Below are positions 57,953 through 64,000 of a stretch of DNA of 64,000 nt, piece after piece. The notes under the pieces are model-generated. The model saw nothing but the letters and a program-made list of their open reading frames with translations. It searched no databases and was not told the DNA's origin. The number at the start of each line of letters is the position of its first letter. Position 1 is the first letter of the stretch. This stretch comes from Necropsobacter rosorum (GTDB taxonomy: Bacteria > Pseudomonadota > Gammaproteobacteria > Enterobacterales > Pasteurellaceae), in NCBI GenBank assembly GCA_000751835.1, contig CCMQ01000003.1:1-64000 (forward strand), given 5' to 3'. The position numbers and the translations under genes are program-made.

Positions 57953-57995
57953 TGCAACCGATTCTGTCTGTGGAACGAGCCTGAGGATAAAAAGA

Positions 57996-59078
57996 TTAAT
58001 TTTGTTCGGACAAAGCTGCCAGCTGATCCGCCTGATATTCGGTGATAATCGGTTGAATCAGCTCATCAATTTTGCCGTTCATCACTTCATCCAGACGATA
58101 AACGGTCAGATTGATACGGTGATCGGTCACGCGCCCCTGCGGGTAATTATAGGTGCGGATTTTATCCGAGCGATCACCGGAACCGAGTAAGTTACGGCGT
58201 GTGTCCGCCTGCTGAGCGGCTTGTTTTTCCTGCTCTGCCTGCACAATTCGTGACGCCAGCACCGACATGGCCTTGGCTTTATTTTTATGCTGTGAACGTT
58301 CATCCTGACATTCCACCACAATACCGGTCGGAATATGGGTAATGCGCACGGCGGAATCCGTGGTGTTGACATGCTGCCCGCCCGCGCCCGATGAACGATA
58401 GGTATCGATACGCAAATCCGCCGGGTTGATTTCCGGCAGTTCACTCTCCGGTAATTCCGGCATCACCGCCACGGTACAGGCGGAGGTATGAATACGTCCC
58501 TGCGATTCGGTTTTCGGTACGCGTTGTACCCGATGACCGCCGGACTCGAATTTCAGCTGGCCGTAAACGCTATCGCCGCTGATTTTGACGATGATCTCTT
58601 TATATCCGCCCTGCTCGCTCTCATTTTCGCTCAACACTTCCAGCCGCCAGCGCTTGCTTTCCGCATAACGGCTGTACATCCGGAATAAATCGCCGGCGAA
58701 AATCCCCGCTTCATCACCGCCCGTTCCCGCCCGGATTTCCAGATAACAGTTGTATTCATCATTCGGATCTTTCGGCAGCAGTAAAATCTGTAACTGTTTT
58801 TCCACCTGTTCCCGTTCTGTTTTACAGGTTTCGATTTCCTCCTGCGCCATTTCGCGCATGCTCGGATCATCCAGTAGCGCCGCCGCCTCTTCCAAATTTT
58901 CATTCAGCTGTTTCCAGCGGGCAAAACAGGTCACCACATCTTCCAATTGGGCATATTCTTTTGAGTAGGCGCGGAATTTATCCTGATCGCTGATAACGGA
59001 CGGGTCGCCCAACAGCGCGGCCAGTTCTTCATGACGTTCATTTAAACTATCTAACTTACTGATAATTGAGGGTTTCAT
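57996..59078 (-). CDS. prfA: Peptide chain release factor 1
   Basis: RF1 reads UAA and UAG codons. The catalytic GGQ is in [19 protein letters not shown]. The tripeptide anticodon region, PxT, appears here as P-K-T in [17 protein letters not shown], where many bacteria have P-A-T or P-V-T. The protein is 360 residues, the normal length. prmC follows after a 43-bp gap. Confidence 0.97.
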   Translation of the reverse strand: MKPSIISKLDSLNERHEELAALLGDPSVISDQDKFRAYSKEYAQLEDVVTCFARWKQLNENLEEAAALLDDPSMREMAQEEIETCKTEREQVEKQLQILLLPKDPNDEYNCYLEIRAGTGGDEAGIFAGDLFRMYSRYAESKRWRLEVLSENESEQGGYKEIIVKISGDSVYGQLKFESGGHRVQRVPKTESQGRIHTSACTVAVMPELPESELPEINPADLRIDTYRSSGAGGQHVNTTDSAVRITHIPTGIVVECQDERSQHKNKAKAMSVLASRIVQAEQEKQAAQQADTRRNLLGSGDRSDKIRTYNYPQGRVTDHRINLTVYRLDEVMNGKIDELIQPIITEYQADQLAALSEQN

Positions 59079-59179
59079 TCACTAACCTTATAGTAAAACA
59101 TAAATAAAAAATCGGGCTATTTTAGCACGGTTTGGCAGAAAAATTGTAGTTATCGAAAAAATTTCACGCCAAAAATAAA

Positions 59180-59202
59180 GGCTTCCGGGGATGCCGAAAG
59201 CC
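59180..59202 (-). terminator. Terminator of the slyB gene
   Basis: GGCTTCCGG and CCGAAAGCC (one mismatch) form a stem followed on the minus strand by TTTATTTTT. Confidence 0.65.
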
Positions 59203-59226
59203 TGTTATCCGTCATGAAATCCGGGA

Positions 59227-59688
59227 TTATAATGCCGAAACGTTCAACGATGAACCGCCGACAATACGCACGCGTGCGCCCGGAACCAAATTGGCTTCAT
59301 ATTTTTGTACGACGACAATTTCCTTGCCGTCGTCTTTTTTAATCACTAATTCCAGCGAATCCACCTGACTGGCTTTTTCTTCCACTTTGCTGCCGATCAC
59401 CGCACCGGCAATGGCGCCAACCGTGGTGGCAATGGCTTGTCCCGTTCCGCCGCCGACGCCGGAACCGGCGATACCGCCTAATACACCGCCGCCCACCGTG
59501 CCGATAACGCCTTGATTATCCGCCTGAATTTTCACTGGGCGGGTGGATACGATGGTACCGTAGCTGATAGAACGCGCTTCTTTTGCCTGCGCGCCGGAAT
59601 AGACGCTGCCGCTGTAAATGTCCTGATTGGCGCAACCGGCTAATCCCAGCGTTAATAACAATGCAAATGCCAAACTGATTTTTTTCAT
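59227..59688 (-). CDS. slyB: Outer-membrane lipoprotein SlyB/Pcp, glycine-zipper
   Basis: This is a lipoprotein of the SlyB (Haemophilus Pcp) family that associates with LPS and outer-membrane proteins. The signal peptide ends in the lipobox LGLAGC (Cys19). A glycine-zipper region rich in G-x-x-G repeats (about residues 65-100, GTVGGGVLGGIAGSGVGGG) forms a membrane-inserting hairpin, followed by a small beta domain (about 108-150). It has 153 residues. The next gene upstream encodes a shorter lipoprotein resembling its C-terminal domain. Confidence 0.92.
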   Translation of the reverse strand: MKKISLAFALLLTLGLAGCANQDIYSGSVYSGAQAKEARSISYGTIVSTRPVKIQADNQGVIGTVGGGVLGGIAGSGVGGGTGQAIATTVGAIAGAVIGSKVEEKASQVDSLELVIKKDDGKEIVVVQKYEANLVPGARVRIVGGSSLNVSAL

Positions 59689-59707
59689 AAAAATACCTTA
59701 AACAAAA

Positions 59708-60031
59708 TTAATGTTTACCGGTTCTGGACAACCAAGAGGCCGATTTTGATCTCGACACATTTTTGATACTCAGATTACCGTTATCGTCCGCGGAAACCGA
59801 TACGCAGGCACCGACGACCAAATTGGAATCATAAGGATAAACCAACTCGATCATTTCCGCATTACCGTCCGAAGGTTCACAGTTGTCACGGCGAATAGTC
59901 AGTTTTAAATTACTTCCTTCATAGGCACTGAAAACCACTTCGCCCTTGTAGCTGTTGTCATCGGAAGATGATGAACAGGCAGTCAGTCCCAGGCTCAATA
60001 AAACGGTTAATGCTAAAGCAGCTTTTTTCAT
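59708..60031 (-). CDS. Small lipoprotein resembling the SlyB C-terminal domain
   Basis: This 107-residue lipoprotein has a signal peptide nearly identical in layout to SlyB (lipobox LGLTAC, Cys19) and a Ser/Asp-rich linker. The rest (NLKLTIRRDNC, then YPYDSNLVVGACVSVSADD) parallels SLELVIKKDDG and KYEANLVPGARVRIVGG of SlyB, but no glycine zipper is present. Two Cys residues could form a disulfide. It lies 19 bp upstream of slyB on the same strand and may be a degenerated tandem paralogue. Its function is unknown. Confidence 0.7.
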   Translation of the reverse strand: MKKAALALTVLLSLGLTACSSSSDDNSYKGEVVFSAYEGSNLKLTIRRDNCEPSDGNAEMIELVYPYDSNLVVGACVSVSADDNGNLSIKNVSRSKSASWLSRTGKH

Positions 60032-60036
60032 TGGTG

Positions 60037-60624
60037 TTAAACCTCAATTATTTTTTTAATATGATACGGATGAACCTTAATACAGGTATGATTATCCGAT
60101 TGCTGCGCAAAGCTCACTGCGACAGAAGGATTCGGCAGACGTTCGCCTTCCACTTTCGGCTCGCTGACTTTGACGCTCAAATCGGTTAATTTGTTCCATA
60201 AAAATAACGCATTAATGCGCTTAACCCATTCTTCCGTCGATTCTTTGTACAAAAACGGAATCACCACTTCAATATGCTCCCAGGCATGTTGCGGATACAG
60301 TTTATTTTTAGGAAACGGCAATTCAATAATATCTACGTCTTGATCGCAAAACCGCAGAGGTTTATTCAATTTAATCAAGTAAATAGGCCGACCGTTAATG
60401 ATATTATCGCTCAAAATTGTACCGCACTTTAATAGCACTGTCAGCCATTGCTCGGCATCTTTACGCTGATTTACTCTCACCGCCAGATGATCGATCGGGT
60501 ATGCTTGCAACGGCAGTGCCATTGCCGCCGCCAATGCAATGATTTTTCGTTCAAATTCAATAAAATCCGATAAATGGACAAAAGTCTGACAAAACAGCGG
60601 ATGATTTTGGTTCGGGCTGATCAT
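60037..60624 (-). CDS. yecM: YecM family protein (VOC-like fold)
   Basis: YecM is a conserved protein of the vicinal-oxygen-chelate fold without a defined reaction. The metal-type His/Glu residues are seen in PIDHLAVRVN and HAWEHIEVVIPF, near a central beta-strand YLIKL. It has 195 residues. It is divergent from argS, a neighbour in many Pasteurellaceae. It begins the yecM-lipoprotein-slyB run on the minus strand. Confidence 0.85.
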   Translation of the reverse strand: MISPNQNHPLFCQTFVHLSDFIEFERKIIALAAAMALPLQAYPIDHLAVRVNQRKDAEQWLTVLLKCGTILSDNIINGRPIYLIKLNKPLRFCDQDVDIIELPFPKNKLYPQHAWEHIEVVIPFLYKESTEEWVKRINALFLWNKLTDLSVKVSEPKVEGERLPNPSVAVSFAQQSDNHTCIKVHPYHIKKIIEV

Positions 60625-60710
60625 TTTTTCTCACTTCATCTTTTCTGGCTCACGAAAGAACGGTATCATAGCGGATTACTTTCACAATTCAAAATCAGGT
60701 TACATACACA

Positions 60711-62441
60711 GTGAATATTCAATCCATTCTATCGGACAAAATCAAACAGGCGATGATCAAAGCGGGCGCAGATGCGCAATGCGATGCGTCAGTGCGTCAA
60801 TCGGGAAAACCGCAATTCGGTGATTATCAGGCCAACGGCATTATGGCGGCGGCAAAAAAACTGGGACAAAATCCGCGCGAATTCGCTCAGCAGGTTATCG
60901 ACCGGCTGGATTTGCAGGGCATGGCGGAAAAAACCGAAATCGCCGGCCCCGGCTTTATCAATATCTTCTTAGCCAAACACTGGTTAGCGGAGAATCTTCA
61001 GCAAGCCCTTGACGATGAAAAACTCGGCGTGCGCACATCACAAAAACAAACCGTAGTGGCGGATTATTCCTCCCCGAACGTGGCCAAAGAAATGCACGTC
61101 GGCCATCTGCGTTCCACCATTATCGGCGATGCCGTGGTGCGCACGCTGGAATTTCTCGGCAATAAGGTGATCCGCGCCAACCATGTCGGCGATTGGGGCA
61201 CCCAGTTCGGTATGTTGATCGCCTATCTGGAAAAAATGGAAAACGAACATGCCAGCGCAATGCAGCTAAGCGATTTGGAAGCCTTTTACCGCGCGGCGAA
61301 AGAGCATTATGACAACGATCCGGATTTTGCCGAAAAAGCCCGCGGTTATGTCGTCAAACTACAGGGCGGTGACGAATATTGCCGTACTATGTGGAAAAAA
61401 CTGGTGGATATTACCATGCGTCAGAATCAGCACAATTACACGCGGCTGAACGTTACCCTGACGGAAAAAGATGTCATGGGAGAAAGTCTGTATAATCCGA
61501 TGCTGCCGGGCATTGTGGCGGATCTGAAAACACAGGGGCTGGCAGTAGAAGACGACGGCGCTTGGGTGGTTTATCTACAAGAATTCAAAAATAAAGACGG
61601 CGATCCGATGGGCGTGATTATCCAGAAAAAAGACGGCGGTTATCTTTACACCACAACGGATATCGCCGCGGCAAAATACCGTTATGAAACCCTGCACGCC
61701 GATCGCGCCCTGGTCTTTTCCGACACCCGCCAAAGTCAGCATATGCAGCAGGCCTGGCTTATCACCCGCAAGGCGGGCTATGTACCGGACAGCTTCCAGC
61801 TGGAGCACAAAAATTTCGGCATGATGCTGGGTAAAGACGGCAAACCGTTTAAAACCCGGAGCGGCGGCACGGTGAAGCTGGCGGATCTGTTAGACGAAGC
61901 CCTTGAACGGGCGGATAAATTAATTTCGCAAAAAAGCACCGCACTTTCCGCACAGGAAAAAGCGGCGGTAGTGGAAGCGGTGGGTATCGGTGCGGTGAAA
62001 TATGCGGATTTATCCAAAAACCGCACCACCGATTATGTATTCGACTGGGATAATATGCTGAGTTTTGAAGGCAACACCGCGCCTTATATGCAGTATGCCT
62101 ATACCCGGATCCGTTCTATTTTTAACAAAGCAGCAATCAGTGCGGAAAGTTTATCAACGGCGCCGATTAAACTGGACGACGAAAAAGAGCGCTTGCTGGC
62201 GATTAAATTATTGCAATTTGAAGAAGCGGTACAAATTGTCGGTCGTGACGGAACGCCGCATATTCTCTGCGCTTATCTGTATGAACTGGCGGGATTATTT
62301 TCTGCATTTTATGAACATTGCCCAATCCTTAATGCCGACGATGAGATAAAACTCAGCCGTTTGAAACTGGCGTTATTAACCGCGAAAACCCTCAAACAAG
62401 GATTGGATTTACTGGGTATCAAAACCGTAGAAAAAATGTAA
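60711..62441 (+). CDS. argS: Arginyl-tRNA synthetase
   Basis: ArgS charges tRNA-Arg. It starts with GTG at 60711 and is 576 residues long, as in relatives. The HIGH motif appears as HVGHLRST after SSPNVAKEM. The KMSKS motif is degenerate, as in most Arg[18 protein letters not shown]. The N-terminal Add1 domain and C-terminal DALR anticodon-binding domain ([13 protein letters not shown] onward) are complete. A strong terminator follows at 62449. Confidence 0.97.
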   Translation: MNIQSILSDKIKQAMIKAGADAQCDASVRQSGKPQFGDYQANGIMAAAKKLGQNPREFAQQVIDRLDLQGMAEKTEIAGPGFINIFLAKHWLAENLQQALDDEKLGVRTSQKQTVVADYSSPNVAKEMHVGHLRSTIIGDAVVRTLEFLGNKVIRANHVGDWGTQFGMLIAYLEKMENEHASAMQLSDLEAFYRAAKEHYDNDPDFAEKARGYVVKLQGGDEYCRTMWKKLVDITMRQNQHNYTRLNVTLTEKDVMGESLYNPMLPGIVADLKTQGLAVEDDGAWVVYLQEFKNKDGDPMGVIIQKKDGGYLYTTTDIAAAKYRYETLHADRALVFSDTRQSQHMQQAWLITRKAGYVPDSFQLEHKNFGMMLGKDGKPFKTRSGGTVKLADLLDEALERADKLISQKSTALSAQEKAAVVEAVGIGAVKYADLSKNRTTDYVFDWDNMLSFEGNTAPYMQYAYTRIRSIFNKAAISAESLSTAPIKLDDEKERLLAIKLLQFEEAVQIVGRDGTPHILCAYLYELAGLFSAFYEHCPILNADDEIKLSRLKLALLTAKTLKQGLDLLGIKTVEKM

Positions 62442-62448
62442 TCCGAAC

Positions 62449-62471
62449 AAAGGGCGAAACCGCCCTTTTTT
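62449..62471 (+). terminator. argS terminator
   Basis: AAAGGGCG and CGCCCTTT surround AAAC, followed by TTT; it lies eight bases beyond the stop codon. Confidence 0.8.
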
Positions 62472-62491
62472 AACCGCATAAGGCAACCATC

Positions 62492-63391
62492 ATGAAAAAA
62501 TCCGTTCCCCTCCTGCTGCTCAGCACCGCCCTGCTTTTCGCCTGTAACGACAAAGAGATCACCGACTTAACGCAGCAACTGCAACAGTCGGAACACACCG
62601 TCGCACAGCTGAAAGCCAATCAACAGACCGTTCAAAACGAACTCGCACAGGCTAAAGCGCAATTTCCGGCATTACAGGTGAAAATTAGCGAAATTTTCAA
62701 CAAACAGGCGCAAATTGAATTCGATGCCAAAACGAAAAATGACCTGAATATTCCGCAGGCAACGGTCAACACCTGCGATTATCTGCCGGAAACCGGCGTG
62801 CCATGGCTGGATGCGCTGCTGGTGAAAAAGCAATACGGCTATCTTGTTAATGCTGATGAAAAAAGTCAATCCGCGTTAGAAAATCCGAGCAAAGCGGATT
62901 TAATCAAACGACTGGAAACCATTCATCGCACCGCCATAGATGAAATCAAGCGCGAACCGGCTTTGGGATTCGACTTATGCATCAACGCGAATTATCTCGG
63001 TCAGCGTCAAAATGTCGTCAGCTTTGAAGAGGCGGTCTCTACCTATACCGGCAGCGCGCACGGCATGCACTATCTGTTTTACACCAATATTGATATCAAT
63101 AAAAAAGCCATTATCCGCCTTGATGATTTAGTGACCGAAAGCGGGCAGCCCAAACTCCTCGAGTTCTTATGGAAAGACTATGTTGACAATGTAATGAACG
63201 GGGAGCCGCCGTTTATTTCGAAACAGGATTTCAGCATTTCGCCGGAATTTTATTTCAGTCCGGAGGGCATTCATTTTGTTTATCCGCCTTACGCGTTAAA
63301 TGCTTATGCCTATGGTGACGTGACACTGGTTTTACCTTGGGGAGCAATCGAAGATAATCTGATTAATCCGGATTACAACTGGTATAAATAA
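62492..63391 (+). CDS. Lipoprotein with coiled coil and DUF3298/RsiV-like domain
   Basis: The 299-residue protein has a signal peptide ending in LLFAC (Cys18) and a coiled-coil segment (about residues 24-70, heptads such as LTQQLQQSEHTVAQLKANQQTV). Its second half resembles DUF3298/RsiV-like domains (VSTYTGSAHGMHYLFYTNID and FYFSPEGIHFVYPPYALNAYAYG). This fold occurs in anti-sigma factors and periplasmic proteins. It lies 50 bp after argS and probably is an outer-membrane lipoprotein of unknown role. Confidence 0.75.
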   Translation: MKKSVPLLLLSTALLFACNDKEITDLTQQLQQSEHTVAQLKANQQTVQNELAQAKAQFPALQVKISEIFNKQAQIEFDAKTKNDLNIPQATVNTCDYLPETGVPWLDALLVKKQYGYLVNADEKSQSALENPSKADLIKRLETIHRTAIDEIKREPALGFDLCINANYLGQRQNVVSFEEAVSTYTGSAHGMHYLFYTNIDINKKAIIRLDDLVTESGQPKLLEFLWKDYVDNVMNGEPPFISKQDFSISPEFYFSPEGIHFVYPPYALNAYAYGDVTLVLPWGAIEDNLINPDYNWYK

Positions 63392-63399
63392 GATAAAAA

Positions 63400-63423
63400 A
63401 AGTGCCTCGTTTAACGGAGGCAC
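63400..63423. terminator. Hairpin after the DUF3298 lipoprotein gene
   Basis: AGTGCCTC and GAGGCACT form an 8-bp stem. An A run precedes it, so on the minus strand it ends in Ts; on the plus strand it lacks a T run. Confidence 0.45.
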
Positions 63424-63573
63424 TACTCGGAAAGCAAAATATGTCGGCTATTTATTAATAGCACTTGTTTTTGATGGGCGTAGGATACAGAATTAACCCT
63501 CACAGGGCAAATGGTTATTACCAAATTTGTGAACTAACTCACGGTTTTAGCTAAATATTTTCATAAAAAACAA

Positions 63574-63600
63574 AAAAAGCGGCTTAATTGCCGCCTTTTT
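63574..63600 (-). terminator. mdh terminator
   Basis: AAAAAGCGGC and GCCGCCTTTTT surround TTAATT. It lies 17 bp beyond the mdh stop codon and has T runs on both strands. Confidence 0.7.
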
Positions 63601-63616
63601 GAACAATAAATTCGCG

Positions 63617-64000
63617 TTACGAATTAACAAATTTCTCACCCAGCTCGATATCGGCGCGTAAGGTCGGCAGCATCGCTTCCAGCGCCTGCTGTTCAAACGC
63701 ACTTAACGGGCCGATCGGCAGAATTTCTTCCACCCCGTTTTTACCCAAGCGAACCGGTTGGGCGAAGAAACGGGCGTATTTGCCATCGCCTTCCACATAA
63801 GTGCATTCCACCACGGTTTCGCCGCTCAACCCTTTTACCAGTGCGCGGGCAAAACGGGCTGCCGCCTGCGCCATAGAAAGTGTCGCCGATCCGCCGCCGG
63901 CCTTGGCTTCCACCACTTCCGTACCGGCATTTTGAATACGTTTGGTTAACGGCGCGATTTCCTCCTCTTTCCACTCGGCATACTGCACCTGTGACAGCAA
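63617..64000 (-). CDS. mdh: Malate dehydrogenase, C-terminal part, cut by the window edge
   Basis: The visible 127 residues are the C-terminal 40 percent of an NAD-dependent malate dehydrogenase (about 312 residues in E. coli). Recognisable are [32 protein letters not shown] and [20 protein letters not shown]. The catalytic His and NAD-binding parts lie outside the window. The ATG-like residue at the edge is not the real start. The enzyme links oxaloacetate and malate, upstream of fumarate and succinate formation. Confidence 0.93.
   Translation of the reverse strand: MLSQVQYAEWKEEEIAPLTKRIQNAGTEVVEAKAGGGSATLSMAQAAARFARALVKGLSGETVVECTYVEGDGKYARFFAQPVRLGKNGVEEILPIGPLSAFEQQALEAMLPTLRADIELGEKFVNS

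Overview
The window looks like chromosome from a member of the Pasteurellaceae. The 9-mer AAGTGCGGT, the core of the Haemophilus-type DNA uptake signal sequence (USS), occurs about forty times by eye (both strands), often as inverted pairs that double as transcription terminators. The protein families and gene blocks (rsmI-lpoA-yraN-diaA-dolP, glmM-folP-ftsH-rlmE, lolCDE-hprA-kdsA-prmC-prfA, ribH-nusB-thiL-pgpA) are those of Haemophilus/Mannheimia/Actinobacillus relatives. The C4-dicarboxylate TRAP transporter would suit a succinate-forming genus such as Basfia or Actinobacillus succinogenes, but the species is inference. No rRNA or tRNA gene was seen.

Layout. 1-1300: a small membrane protein gene and a phage KilA-N/antirepressor-like pseudogene, bracketed by near-identical short repeats. 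1.3-9.0 kb: dapD, dctPQM, cysB, rluB, yciO, rsmI. 9.1-12.4 kb: lpoA, yraN, diaA, dolP. 12.5-20.7 kb: sixA, glmM, folP, ftsH, rlmE, yhbY, greA, dacB. 21.1-38.3 kb: nrdA, then a complete type I-C CRISPR-Cas locus, then nrdB and the ferredoxin yfaE. 38.4-50.9 kb: dapB, a LysE-family exporter, pgpA, thiL, nusB, ribH, tyrP-type permease, sugar-efflux MFS protein, pgi, alr, dnaB, DAHP synthase. 51.0-64.0 kb: lolE-lolD-lolC, hprA-like dehydrogenase, kdsA, sirB1-family gene, prmC, prfA, two lipoproteins, yecM, argS, a DUF3298-like lipoprotein, and the 3' part of mdh running off the right edge.

The most remarkable region is 23.4-36.6 kb. The ribonucleotide reductase genes nrdA and nrdB, normally adjacent, are separated by about 13.3 kb holding cas3-cas5c-cas8c(cas11c)-cas7-cas4, a 1-kb scar, cas1-cas2, a leader and an array of 55 repeats and 54 spacers. 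Two good NrdR boxes sit in front of nrdA, but nrdB now lies directly behind the last CRISPR repeat without recognisable NrdR boxes. The scar between cas4 and cas1 contains a 55-residue membrane protein gene, two degenerate CRISPR repeats of a different sequence family from the main array (with one 35-bp spacer), a factor-independent terminator and a frameshifted O-methyltransferase pseudogene. This suggests that the interference and adaptation halves of the locus have had different histories. Cas8c carries a textbook internal ribosome binding site and in-frame ATG expected to make the Cas11c small subunit. The CRISPR leader has a perfect 10+10 bp dyad overlapping its likely -10 element. The main array has at least six repeat haplotypes arranged in blocks.

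Other regulatory sites that can be read directly: a TrpR-type operator upstream of the DAHP synthase gene, a TyrR-type box overlapping the promoter of the tyrP-like gene, and a CRP-like site upstream of dctP.
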